A DNA stretch of 54,656 bases, taken from NCBI GenBank assembly GCA_009993005.1, contig JAACUH010000069.1, forward strand, positions 1 to 54,656, read 5' to 3'. Positions 1 through 8,389 of this stretch are shown piece after piece. The DNA is from Rhodobacterales bacterium. GTDB taxonomy: Bacteria > Pseudomonadota > Alphaproteobacteria > Rhodobacterales > Rhodobacteraceae. The notes beneath the pieces are model-generated. The model was not told the DNA's origin, ran no database searches, and saw only the letters and a list, made by a program, of their open reading frames with translations. The stretch's first letter is position 1; every line of letters starts with the position of its first letter. The translations under genes and the position numbers were made by a program.

Positions 1-623
1 CCTTTCCGGATGTGCCGCTGGTGACCGAGGAACAGGCGGCGACCCACGCGGTGCGGGGCGACACGTTTCTGATCGTCGATCCGCTGGACGGCACCAAGGA
101 ATTCGTCAACCGTCGCGGCGATTTCACCGTCAACATCGCCTATGTCGAAGGCGGCGTGCCGCTGCGGGGCGTGGTCTATGCGCCCTCGCGCGAACGGCTG
201 TTCTATACCGATGCCGCCGGCCGGTCGGTCGAAGAGCTGGGCATTCCCCACCCTGACCGGGTCGGTGAGACGCGGCCGCTGGCGGTCGCGCAGCCCGACA
301 ATGCGGCGCTGATGGTGGTGGCGTCGAAATCGCACCGCGACGCGGCGACCGATGCCTATATCGCGCAATATGCCGTGCGCGACATGACCAGCGCGGGGTC
401 CTCGCTCAAGTTCTGTCTGGTCGCGACAGGCGAGGCCGACCTCTATCCGCGCCTTGGCCGCACGATGGAATGGGACACCGCGGCGGGTCATGCGGTCCTG
501 GCCGGCGCGGGGGGGCTTGTGGTGCGGTTCGACAATCACAAGCCGCTGACCTATGGCAAGGCAGGGTTCGAGAACCCGTTCTTCATCGCCCTTGCGCCGG
601 GCGTGCGGCTCAAGGGGGCGTGA
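1..623 (+). CDS. cysQ: 3'(2'),5'-bisphosphate nucleotidase CysQ (5' end outside window)
   Basis: Removes the 3' phosphate from PAP (and PAPS), the by-product of sulfate assimilation and of sulfotransferases; a cytosolic, Mg-dependent member of the inositol-monophosphatase family. The visible 206 residues carry the metal-binding motif DPLDGTKEF near the left edge and the second motif EWDTAAGHAVLAGAGG near the C-terminus, which fits CysQ (usual length about 260-270) rather than the inositol phosphatases. The reading frame is open to base 3, so about 60 N-terminal residues lie upstream and the GTG at base 12 is not the start. The stop overlaps the kdsB start by one base (TGATG), so the two are probably co-translated. 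CysQ may clear PAP from the sulfotransferase-like protein encoded at 6462-7889 (inference). Confidence 0.93.
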   Translation, partial: FPDVPLVTEEQAATHAVRGDTFLIVDPLDGTKEFVNRRGDFTVNIAYVEGGVPLRGVVYAPSRERLFYTDAAGRSVEELGIPHPDRVGETRPLAVAQPDNAALMVVASKSHRDAATDAYIAQYAVRDMTSAGSSLKFCLVATGEADLYPRLGRTMEWDTAAGHAVLAGAGGLVVRFDNHKPLTYGKAGFENPFFIALAPGVRLKGA

Positions 624-1423
624 TGTCGGTCCTGCTCGTGATCCCCGCGCGCCATGCCTCGACCCGCTATCCGGGCAAGCCGCTGGTCGCGCTGCGCGGC
701 GCGGACGGGCAGGCGCGCACGCTGATCCGGCGCAGCTGGGATGCGGCGATGGCGGTCCAGGGCGTCGCGCGCGTGGTGGTTGCCACAGACGACGACCGCA
801 TCCGCGATCATGCGGCAGGCTTTGGTGCCGAGGTGGTGATGACCTCGCCCGACTGCCAGAACGGGTCCGAGCGCTGTGCCGAGGCGCTTGACCGGCTGGG
901 CGGCGGATATGACATCGTGGTGAACCTGCAGGGCGACGCGCCCCTGACCCCCGCCTGGTTCGTGGAGGATCTGGTGGCGGGGTTGCGCGCGCATCCCGGC
1001 GCGCAGGTCGCCACGCCGGTGCTGCGCACCGATGGCGCCGCGCTCAACGGCTTTCTCGAGGACCGGCGCGCGGGGCGCGTGGGCGGCACCACGGCGGTGT
1101 TCGGCGCAGACCACAACGCGCTCTATTTCTCCAAAGAGGTCATCCCCTATACCGGCCGCAACTTTGCCGATGACGACACCACGCCCGTGTTCCACCACGT
1201 GGGGGTCTATGCCTACCGCCCTGCCGCGCTCGCGGCCTATGCCGGCTGGGCGGCGGGGCCGCTCGAGACGCTCGAGGGGCTCGAACAGTTGCGGTTTCTC
1301 GAACGTGGCGTGCCGATGCTCTGTGTTGAGGTCGAAGCCCGCGGGCGGGAGTTCTGGGAGCTCAACAACCCCCAGGACGTGCCCCGGATCGAGGCGATGC
1401 TGGCGCGGATGGGGTCCGCCTGA
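623..1423 (+). CDS. kdsB: 3-deoxy-manno-octulosonate cytidylyltransferase
   Basis: Activates Kdo with CTP to CMP-Kdo for the LPS inner core. The 266-residue product begins MSVLLVIPARHASTRYPGKP, the family's nucleotide-binding start, and has a VVATDDDRI segment, a HVGVYAYR segment and ETLEGLEQLRFLE near the end, all at normal spacing. The start chosen is the ATG that overlaps the cysQ stop by one base; a longer frame reaching back into cysQ is only the shadow of that gene. Oddity: the usual NxQGDEP metal loop reads NLQGDAPLTP, so the metal-binding Asp is kept but the following Glu is Ala. It may therefore be a divergent KdsB or a related CMP-sugar transferase. The partner kdsD lies 10 kb away on the other strand. 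Confidence 0.88.
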   Translation: MSVLLVIPARHASTRYPGKPLVALRGADGQARTLIRRSWDAAMAVQGVARVVVATDDDRIRDHAAGFGAEVVMTSPDCQNGSERCAEALDRLGGGYDIVVNLQGDAPLTPAWFVEDLVAGLRAHPGAQVATPVLRTDGAALNGFLEDRRAGRVGGTTAVFGADHNALYFSKEVIPYTGRNFADDDTTPVFHHVGVYAYRPAALAAYAGWAAGPLETLEGLEQLRFLERGVPMLCVEVEARGREFWELNNPQDVPRIEAMLARMGSA

Positions 1424-1614
1424 TCGCGCAGGCCCACCGGGCCGCGCCCGGTTTGAGGTTGCGCGATGGCGGCGCGACATGCGATAGCAGGACAGGGGCT
1501 CTGGTCATTTACCCCACCGTTTGCGCAGTCTTGCCGTTTTGATGGCGCATTAACCGGCAATGGATATTACAGGGTAGCGGGTTTACCGAAACGGCACTGA
1601 CAAGGGGTGATACG

Positions 1615-2508
1615 ATGAAAAGACGCGTGACAAAGGCGGTCTTTCCCGTCGCAGGGCTCGGGACACGGTTTCTTCCCGCGACCAAATCGGTGCCCAAGGA
1701 GATCATGACCCTCGTTGACCGGCCGCTGATCCAGTATGCCATCGACGAGGCGCGCGCCGCCGGGATCAAGGAATTCATCTTTGTGACCGCGCGCGGCAAA
1801 TCCGCGCTCGAGGATTATTTCGACCACGCGCCCGAGCTTGAGGCGACGCTGCGCAAGGCCGGCAAGGACGACCTGCTCGAGGCGCTCAAGACCACCAACA
1901 TGGAATCTGGCGCCATCGCCTATATCCGCCAGCACAAGGCGATGGGGCTTGGCCATGCCGTCTGGTGCGCCCGGCGGCTGATCGGCAACGAAGCCTTTGC
2001 CGTGATCCTGCCCGATGACGTGATCGCGGCAGAAAAGCCCTGTCTGCAGCAGATGGTCGAAGCCTATGAGGACACCGGCGGCTGCATGGTCGCCGCGATG
2101 GAGGTGCCGGTCGAAAAGGCGTCATCCTATGGGGTGCTCGATATCGGCGAGGACATGGGCCATATGGTGCGCGCGCGCGGCATGGTCGAAAAGCCGCCCG
2201 TCGGCACCGCGCCGTCGAACCTCGCCGTGATCGGGCGCTATATCCTGACCCCGCGGGTGCTCCAGAACCTCAACCAGATCAAGCCGAGCGCCGGAGGAGA
2301 GCTGCAACTCACCGACGCCATCGCCGAAGAGATCACCAAGGGCGGCGATGTCTTTGGCTACCGGTTCCGGGGTGAGCGGTTCGATTGCGGGTCCAAGGCG
2401 GGGTTCCTGCAGGCGACCGTGTCGTTCGGGCTTGCCCGCGAAGACCTGCGTGACGAATTCCGCCTTTTCCTCCAAGAGATGCTGTCGGTGCAGCAAGCAG
2501 CGCAGTAG
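1615..2508 (+). CDS. galU: UTP-glucose-1-phosphate uridylyltransferase
   Basis: Makes UDP-glucose from UTP and glucose-1-phosphate, the donor for many surface glycans. The 297-residue protein has the GalU start KAVFPVAGLGTRFLPATKSV (residues about 7-26), the PKEIMTLVDRPLIQYAIDEA segment just after it, an AVILPDD metal/nucleotide loop and the late motif RFDCGSKAGFLQA. Length is typical. The ATG follows AAGGGGTGATACG. The 191 bases before it hold no gene and probably carry the promoter of the galU-glycosyltransferase run; it includes an ATTAACCGGC stretch but no clear -35/-10 pair was recognised. The next gene starts five bases after the galU stop. Confidence 0.96.
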   Translation: MKRRVTKAVFPVAGLGTRFLPATKSVPKEIMTLVDRPLIQYAIDEARAAGIKEFIFVTARGKSALEDYFDHAPELEATLRKAGKDDLLEALKTTNMESGAIAYIRQHKAMGLGHAVWCARRLIGNEAFAVILPDDVIAAEKPCLQQMVEAYEDTGGCMVAAMEVPVEKASSYGVLDIGEDMGHMVRARGMVEKPPVGTAPSNLAVIGRYILTPRVLQNLNQIKPSAGGELQLTDAIAEEITKGGDVFGYRFRGERFDCGSKAGFLQATVSFGLAREDLRDEFRLFLQEMLSVQQAAQ

Positions 2509-2513
2509 CGGCA

Positions 2514-3611
2514 TTGATCGCGGGGCTGGCCGCACGGATCGGGCTGGACCGGGTCAGGCGCCGGGGTGCGGCCGGGGCCGCTGCGGCGGGGCGGGTTTGG
2601 GCCGCGGCGCGACTTGCCTATTGGCTGCGCTGGAAACGGCGGCGGCTCTTGCTGCGGGCGATACGCAAGCGGCGGCAGTTGCGCGCCGTGACCGACCGCA
2701 CGGCCGGTATCGCCCCGGAGGCCATCCTCGCCTTTGCCACGCTGCGCAACGAGGTGGCGCGGCTGCCATTCTTTCTGGCCCATTACCGCGCGCTGGGCGT
2801 GGCGCATTTCCTGATCGTGGACAATGGCAGCGACGACGGCACGCTCGCGCTGCTCTGCGACCAGCCCGATGTGTCGGTCTGGAGCACGCAGGCCAGCTAC
2901 AAGCTGTCGCGCTTTGGCATGGACTGGCTCACATGGCTGCACTGGCGCCACGGGCACGGCCATTGGTGCCTGACCGTCGATGCGGACGAAATCCTGGTCT
3001 ATCCGCATTGGGAAACCCGCCCGCTGAGCGCGCTGACAGGCTGGCTCGACGGCGAGGGGCTGCAGTCCTTTGGCGCGCTGATGCTCGACATGTATCCGCA
3101 GGGGCCGCTCGATGCGGCGCCCTACCAGCCGGGCAGCGACCCGGTGGCAAGCCTGCCCTGGTTCGACGCCGGCAATTACATGATCCAGCGCCACCCGGTC
3201 TATGACAACCTGTGGATCCAGGGCGGCGTGCGCGCGCGGCTGTTCTTTGCGGACAATCCGCGCCGCGCGCCCACGCTCAACAAGGTGCCGCTGGTGCGCT
3301 GGAACCGGCGGTTTGCCTATGTCAGCTCGACCCACCAGATCCTGCCGCGCCGGCTCAACCGGGTCTATGACACGCTGGGGGGCGAACGGATGTCGGGCGT
3401 GCTGCTGCACAGCAAGTTCCTGCACATGATCGCCAACAAGTCGCGCGAAGAGCTGGCCCGCCGCCAGCATTTCGAGAACAGCGACCTTTACACTCCCTAT
3501 CACGAGGCCCTGATGCAGTCGCCCGATCTGTGGTGCCCGCATTCCACGAAATACGAGGGCTGGCAACAACTGGAAGATATCGGATTGATGTCAAAAGGAA
3601 ACTGGGTCTGA
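2514..3611 (+). CDS. Glycosyltransferase family 2-like protein, copy 1
   Basis: Predicted cytosolic glycosyltransferase of the small GT2-like family (Pfam Glyco_tranf_2_4 type) that uses a nucleotide sugar; donor and acceptor are unknown. The core is at residues about 70-170: LRNEVARLPFFLAHYRALGV, then FLIVDNGSDDGT (GT-A fold) and VDADEILVYP, the likely DxD metal site. The product is 365 residues from the TTG at 2514, the first in-frame start after an upstream stop, five bases past galU. The first 60 residues are Arg/Ala-rich with no signal peptide, so the true start could be later, for example the GTG near 2688. It is clearly paralogous to the protein at 3754-4764; both end in LMSKGNW plus one residue. 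Confidence 0.85.
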   Translation: MIAGLAARIGLDRVRRRGAAGAAAAGRVWAAARLAYWLRWKRRRLLLRAIRKRRQLRAVTDRTAGIAPEAILAFATLRNEVARLPFFLAHYRALGVAHFLIVDNGSDDGTLALLCDQPDVSVWSTQASYKLSRFGMDWLTWLHWRHGHGHWCLTVDADEILVYPHWETRPLSALTGWLDGEGLQSFGALMLDMYPQGPLDAAPYQPGSDPVASLPWFDAGNYMIQRHPVYDNLWIQGGVRARLFFADNPRRAPTLNKVPLVRWNRRFAYVSSTHQILPRRLNRVYDTLGGERMSGVLLHSKFLHMIANKSREELARRQHFENSDLYTPYHEALMQSPDLWCPHSTKYEGWQQLEDIGLMSKGNWV

Positions 3612-3753
3612 CAGGTTGGCCTTTGGGGGTTGTCAGGACATGCGGCTTGATGGTTGATTGGGAAAACCTGTGCTGGATGTGATGGCAGACAGACATTATT
3701 AACCATGCGTTGGTAGGCATGGACAGCGCAGGTCAAGGGGTGGTGCGTCTGAC

Positions 3754-4764
3754 GTGGGTGTGTGGCAATCATATCGGCTGAGGCTGCAACGCCAGCGCTG
3801 GAAACTGCGTGCCCATCGCAAGAGCCGCGAGTTGACCGTGGTTGCCGACCGCACCGGTCAGATCGGGCGCAACGATATCCTGCTGTTCTGCACCCTGCGC
3901 AACGAGGATGTGCGCCTGCCCTATTTCCTGCAATATTACAGGCAGTTGGGCGTCAACCATTTTCTGGTCGTCGATAATGACAGCACCGATGGCGGCCGCG
4001 AATATCTGGCGCAGCAGCCTGATGTGTCGGTCTGGACCACGGCGCACAGCTATCAGAAATCGCGTTTCGGCGTCGATTGGCTCAACTGGTTGCAGTCGCG
4101 CTATGGCCATGACCATTGGACGCTGGTCGTCGATCCGGACGAATTCTTTGTCTATCCCTTCTGCGACACAAGGCCGATCCGCGCGCTGACGGACTGGCTC
4201 GATGCGTCTTCGATCCGGTCTTTTGGCGCGATGCTGCTCGACATGTATCCCAAGGGCCGGATCGAAGAGACACGCTATGCCCGCGCGCAAGACCCGCTCG
4301 AGATCGCGTCATGGTTCGATGCGGGCAATTACGCCATCACCCGCAACGCCCGGTTCCTGAACCTGTGGATCCAGGGCGGCCCGCGCGCCCGCGCCTTCTT
4401 TGCCGACAAGCCAAAGCAGGCGCCGGCGCTCAACAAGATCCCGCTGGTGCGCTGGGACCGCAAATATGCCTATGTCAGCTCGACCCATATGTTGCTGCCG
4501 CGCGGGCTGAACCTCGTCTATGACGAATGGGGGGGCGAAAAGGCGTCGGGCGTGCTCTTGCACACCAAGTTTCTCAACACGCTCACGCTCAAGGCGCAGG
4601 AGGAGCTGGAGCGGCGGCAGCACTATGCCGACAGCAAGGAATACAAGGCCTATGCCGCAGGGCTGGCCGGGAACACCAATCTGTGGTGCAAGTGGAGCGA
4701 GAAATACATCAACTGGCGTCAGCTCGAGATTCTGGGGCTGATGTCCAAGGGGAACTGGGCGTGA
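3754..4764 (+). CDS. Glycosyltransferase family 2-like protein, copy 2
   Basis: Second copy of the GT2-like enzyme, 336 residues. It has LRNEDVRLPYFLQYYRQLGV, FLVVDNDSTDGG and LVVDPDEFFVYP (DxD-type site) in the same places as copy 1, shares stretches such as NLWIQGG, LNKIPLVRW and YAYVSSTH, and ends in LMSKGNWA. The GTG at 3754 is the first in-frame start after a stop at about 3700; another GTG lies two codons on. The 142 bases separating it from copy 1 hold no gene but contain TTAACCAT (3699-3706), which resembles a CtrA half-site. Its stop overlaps the next start (GTGA), so it is coupled to the GT14-like gene. A tandem duplication followed by divergence is the simplest origin. Confidence 0.86.
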   Translation: MGVWQSYRLRLQRQRWKLRAHRKSRELTVVADRTGQIGRNDILLFCTLRNEDVRLPYFLQYYRQLGVNHFLVVDNDSTDGGREYLAQQPDVSVWTTAHSYQKSRFGVDWLNWLQSRYGHDHWTLVVDPDEFFVYPFCDTRPIRALTDWLDASSIRSFGAMLLDMYPKGRIEETRYARAQDPLEIASWFDAGNYAITRNARFLNLWIQGGPRARAFFADKPKQAPALNKIPLVRWDRKYAYVSSTHMLLPRGLNLVYDEWGGEKASGVLLHTKFLNTLTLKAQEELERRQHYADSKEYKAYAAGLAGNTNLWCKWSEKYINWRQLEILGLMSKGNWA

Positions 4765-6458
4765 GCGTCGGGATCATCATGCTGGTGCATACGGCGCTCG
4801 ACCGCGCCGAACAGGTCGCCCGGCATTGGGTCGCCGGTGGCTGCCCCGTGGTGATCCATGTGGACAGGAAGGTGCCGCGCGCCATCCATGATGCCTTTGC
4901 CGCGCGCTTTGCCGACCTGCCCGATGTGTGCTTTTCACCGCGCCATGCCTGCGAATGGGGCACATGGGGCATCGTCGCCGCCTCGCAGGCCGCCGCCGAG
5001 ATGATGCTCGCGCGGTTTCCAACGGTGCGGCATGTCTATCTGTCCTCGGGGTCCTGCATGCCGCTGCGGCCCGTGGCCGAACTGCGCCGCTACCTCGACG
5101 CAAGGCCCACGACCGATTTCATCGAAAGCGCGACGACCGCCGATGTCCCCTGGACGGTCGGCGGCCTGTCCGAGGAACGCTTCACCCTGCGCTTTCCGTT
5201 CTCATGGAAACGGCACCGCAAGCTGTTTGACCGCTATGTGGACTTGCAGCGCAAGGTCGGGTTCCGTCGCCGCATCCCGCCCGGGATCGTGCCGCATATG
5301 GGGTCGCAATGGTGGTGCCTGACGCGGCGCACGCTGTCGGCGATCCTGCAAGACCCCGACCGCAAGGTCTATGACCGCTATTTCCGCAAGGTCTGGATCC
5401 CGGACGAGAGTTACTTCCAGACCCTGTCGCGGCTCTATGCGCAGAGCATCGAAAGCCGCTCTCTGACCCTGTCAAAGTTCGATTTCCAGGGCAAGCCGCA
5501 CATCTTTTACGACGACCACCTGCAACTTCTGCGCCGGTCGGACTGTTTTGTCGCGCGCAAGATCTGGCCGCAGGCGGACCTGCTCTACAAGACCTTTCTC
5601 GGCGATGATGCCGCCGCCATGAAGGGCACAGAGCCCAACCCCGGCAAGATCGACCGCATCTTTGCCAAGGCGGTCGAGCGGCGCACGCGCGGGCGGCCGG
5701 GGCTCTACATGCAAAGCCGGTTTCCGCGGGACAACTGGGAAAACGGCGTGACCTCCTCGCCCTATTCTGTGTTCGAAGGGTTTACCGAGCTTTTCGAGGA
5801 TTTCGAGCCCTGGCTCGCCAGGATCACCGGCGCGCGGGTGCACGGGCATCTCTTTGCGCCGCACCAGGTCGAATTCGAGGGGCGCCAGAGCACCTTCAAC
5901 GGTGCCTTGTCCGACAACGCGCTGCTGCGCGACTACAACGGCCGGGCGTTTCTCACCAATCTGATCTGGAACACGCGGGGCGAACGGCAGTGTTTCCAGT
6001 TCGGCCCCGGCGACAGCCAGTTCATCAGTTGGGACATCGCGCGCGACGCCAATGCGCAGATCAGCGTGATCTCGGGCGCCTGGGCCATTCCTCTGTTCCA
6101 GAGCAACCGCAATTTCGCCGACCTGCGCACCGAAGCCGCGATGCTGCAAAAGATCGAGAGCGAGCATCTGAGCGCATTGCGTTCACCCTGGGCCAAGGGG
6201 CGCATCCGGATCTGGACGCTCGCCGAGTTTGTCGAAAGCCCGATGGAGGCGCTGCAACAGGTGCTCGACGAGGTCGGCATCCAGGAGCAGCGCCGCCTGT
6301 CCGAAGTGCCGCGCATGGTCGATCTCACAGGCTTTGGCCAGTTCCTGCAGAACCTCAAGAACCAGGGGATGCATCCCTATCTGATGGGCGATTTCCCGGT
6401 CGATCCGGCGCCGGACAACGCGCAGAAACCCGCGCGCAAGCCCTATCTGGTGCGCTGA
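4761..6458 (+). CDS. Beta-1,6-N-acetylglucosaminyltransferase-like (GT14) protein with long C-terminal domain
   Basis: Residues about 1-260 match the core-2/I-branching enzyme fold (GT14): start MSVGIIMLVHTALDRAEQVA, then VIHVDRK, VYLSSGSCMPLRP, MGSQWWCLTR and IPDESYFQTL, as in family members. Residues about 300-565 form a second domain rich in aromatic residues, of the kind known in Rhodobacteraceae as a domain of unknown function (I believe DUF5928, from memory). The product is 565 residues with no signal peptide. The start is the GTG at 4761, overlapping the preceding TGA; a frame running back to 4527 is a shadow of the upstream gene. The sulfotransferase-like gene follows after three bases. 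Probable role: branching or decorating a surface glycan (inference). Confidence 0.8.
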   Translation: MSVGIIMLVHTALDRAEQVARHWVAGGCPVVIHVDRKVPRAIHDAFAARFADLPDVCFSPRHACEWGTWGIVAASQAAAEMMLARFPTVRHVYLSSGSCMPLRPVAELRRYLDARPTTDFIESATTADVPWTVGGLSEERFTLRFPFSWKRHRKLFDRYVDLQRKVGFRRRIPPGIVPHMGSQWWCLTRRTLSAILQDPDRKVYDRYFRKVWIPDESYFQTLSRLYAQSIESRSLTLSKFDFQGKPHIFYDDHLQLLRRSDCFVARKIWPQADLLYKTFLGDDAAAMKGTEPNPGKIDRIFAKAVERRTRGRPGLYMQSRFPRDNWENGVTSSPYSVFEGFTELFEDFEPWLARITGARVHGHLFAPHQVEFEGRQSTFNGALSDNALLRDYNGRAFLTNLIWNTRGERQCFQFGPGDSQFISWDIARDANAQISVISGAWAIPLFQSNRNFADLRTEAAMLQKIESEHLSALRSPWAKGRIRIWTLAEFVESPMEALQQVLDEVGIQEQRRLSEVPRMVDLTGFGQFLQNLKNQGMHPYLMGDFPVDPAPDNAQKPARKPYLVR

Positions 6459-6461
6459 TCC

Positions 6462-7889
6462 ATGCCGCAGTTCGACAGTTTCGTGGTTTTTGCAGAGATG
6501 CGCACGGGGTCGAATTTCCTTGAGGCAAACCTCAATGCCCTCGACGGCGTGCGCTGCCACGGCGAGGCGTTCAACCCGCATTTCATAGGCCATCCCGACA
6601 CGGAGGCGATCCTCGACGTGACATTGGCGCAGCGCCACGCCGAACCCCTGCGCCTGCTCGCCGCGATCAGGGACGAGCCCGGTGTGATGGGGGGGTTTCG
6701 CTTTTTCAACGACCACGACCCGCGCGTGCTCGACGCCGTGCTGGCCGATCCGCGCTGTGCCAAGATCATCCTGACCCGCAACCCGGTCGAAAGCTATGTC
6801 AGCCGCAAGATCGCGGCCGCAACCGGGCAGTGGAAGCTCACCAATGCCCGCCACGCCAAATCCGACATCGTCACCTTTGACGCGGCCGGGTTCGAACAGC
6901 ATCTGGCGGCGCTACAGGCGTTTCAGGTGTTTCTGCTGAATGCGCTGCAAAAATCCGGGCAGACCGCGTTCTATGTGGATTACGAGGATCTGCAGGATAT
7001 CGAGGTGATGAATGGGCTTGCCCTCTGGCTCGGTGTGCCCGGGCGTCTCGCCGCGCTCGACCGCAAGCTGAAAAAGCAGAACCCGGAGCCGCTCGAGGAG
7101 AAGGTCGCCAATTTCGCGGCGATGGAACAGGCGCTGGCGCGGCTCGACCGGTTCAACCTCGGCCGCACCCCGAATTTCGAGCCGCGGCGCGGCGCGGCGG
7201 TGCCGTCCTTTGTCGCGGCGCCCGACAGCCCGCTGCTCTACATGCCGCTGCGGTCGGGGCCGGAGGCGGCGCTGCGCGACTGGCTTTGTGCCCTCGACGG
7301 CGGCGGCGCACTGATCCAGGACTTTACCCACAAGACCCTGCGCCAGTGGAAGGCGGGCCACCCCGGCCACCGCAGTTTCACCGTGCTGCGTCACCCGGTC
7401 GCGCGGGCACATGCGGCGTTTTGCGAGCGGATCGTGGCGACCGGCCCCGGCACCTTTGGCGAGATCCGCGAGAGGCTGCGCCAGAACTTTGGCCTGCCGC
7501 TGCCGCAGGGGCCGGTCGGCCCCGACTATGACGCGGCGGCGCACCGGACGGCGTTTGGCGTGTTCCTGACCTTTCTCAAGGCGAACCTCGGCGGGCAGAC
7601 GGCCTTGCGGGTCGATCCGGCCTGGGCCAGCCAGGCGGCGCAGGTCCAGGGGATGGCCCAGGTCGCGGTCCCCGACATGGTGCTGCGCGAGGACCGGCTG
7701 GCCGAGGATCTGGCGATGCTGTGCTGGCAGATCGGCCGCGAGGACCCGCCCGACCTTGTCGCGCCGACCGATCCCCATGCCGGCCTGCTGGCGCAGATCC
7801 ATGATCGCGCGATCGAGAGTCTGGTGCGCGAGGCCTATGGGCGCGACTACGTCGCTTTCGGCTTTGGCGACTGGGCGCCGGCCGCCTGA
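6462..7889 (+). CDS. Sulfotransferase-family protein with two sulfotransferase-like halves
   Basis: Predicted transfer of sulfate from PAPS. The N-terminal half (about 1-230) has the 5'-phosphosulfate loop FAEMRTGSNFLEANL and the 3'-phosphate motif ILTRNPVESYVSRKIA, the NodH/Stf0-like arrangement. The C-terminal half (about 245-475) looks like a second, weaker sulfotransferase domain: MPLRSGPEAALRDWL where the P-loop should be, then FTVLRHPVARAHAAF, a recognisable 3'-phosphate motif. The product is 475 residues, about twice a single domain. It starts three bases after the GT14-like gene and is the last gene of the forward run; the convergent ptsN ends two bases away. CysQ at the left edge would remove its PAP by-product. 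Whether the second half is active is unknown. Confidence 0.75.
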   Translation: MPQFDSFVVFAEMRTGSNFLEANLNALDGVRCHGEAFNPHFIGHPDTEAILDVTLAQRHAEPLRLLAAIRDEPGVMGGFRFFNDHDPRVLDAVLADPRCAKIILTRNPVESYVSRKIAAATGQWKLTNARHAKSDIVTFDAAGFEQHLAALQAFQVFLLNALQKSGQTAFYVDYEDLQDIEVMNGLALWLGVPGRLAALDRKLKKQNPEPLEEKVANFAAMEQALARLDRFNLGRTPNFEPRRGAAVPSFVAAPDSPLLYMPLRSGPEAALRDWLCALDGGGALIQDFTHKTLRQWKAGHPGHRSFTVLRHPVARAHAAFCERIVATGPGTFGEIRERLRQNFGLPLPQGPVGPDYDAAAHRTAFGVFLTFLKANLGGQTALRVDPAWASQAAQVQGMAQVAVPDMVLREDRLAEDLAMLCWQIGREDPPDLVAPTDPHAGLLAQIHDRAIESLVREAYGRDYVAFGFGDWAPAA

Positions 7890-7891
7890 CC

Positions 7892-8356
7892 TCAAGCAGC
7901 CTGACTGGCGGCCGATTCGGTCAGGATGGTGTGCAGCGTCGCGGGGTCCGCATTGGCCCGCAGCTTGGCGCAGATCGCGGCGTCGCGCAGTGTGCGCGAC
8001 ACCAGCGCCAGCGCCTTGAGGTGTTCAACCCCCGCATTGGCCGGGGCGAGCAGCGCAAAGACGATGTCAACCGGCTGCCGGTCCACCGAGTCGAAATCGA
8101 GCGGTTTTTCCAGCCGCAGGAACAGGCCGCGCACGCGGTCAACGCCCGACAGCCGCGCATGGGGCAGGGCGACGCCATGCCCCACGCCGGTCGGACCCAG
8201 GCCCTCGCGCTCCATCAGCGCCTCGACGACACGGGTCTGGGGCAGGCCGTAGCACCCCTCTGCCATGTCACCGATCTCGTGAAAGAGCCGCTTCTTGCTG
8301 CTGGTCGCACCGATGACCTTTACGGCATCGGCGCCAAGAATATCCGCAAGTTGCAT
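7892..8356 (-). CDS. ptsN: PTS IIA-like nitrogen-regulatory protein PtsN (EIIA-Ntr)
   Basis: Phosphocarrier of the nitrogen phosphotransferase system, a cytosolic regulator that affects potassium transport and nitrogen or envelope responses by protein contact. The 154 residues match the family length. The phosphorylated histidine is in GVALPHARL (His66). It lies 33 bases downstream of hpf on the same strand, the conserved hpf-ptsN pair. No sugar-PTS membrane components are in the window, as expected for the regulatory branch. The stop faces the stop of the sulfotransferase-like gene with two bases between, leaving no room for a separate terminator. Confidence 0.94.
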   Translation of the reverse strand: MQLADILGADAVKVIGATSSKKRLFHEIGDMAEGCYGLPQTRVVEALMEREGLGPTGVGHGVALPHARLSGVDRVRGLFLRLEKPLDFDSVDRQPVDIVFALLAPANAGVEHLKALALVSRTLRDAAICAKLRANADPATLHTILTESAASQAA

Positions 8357-8389
8357 CGTCAGGCTGATCCATTCTGGTCCGACAGGCCG

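Noticed and set aside
470-622. Longer kdsB starting inside cysQ
   Set aside because: The added residues are a frame-shifted reading of cysQ; KdsB proteins start at the MSVLLVIPARHAS segment.
3699-3706. TTAACCAT as a CtrA binding site
   Set aside because: A single eight-base half-site without a partner is too weak to list; it may be chance in the AT-richer gap.
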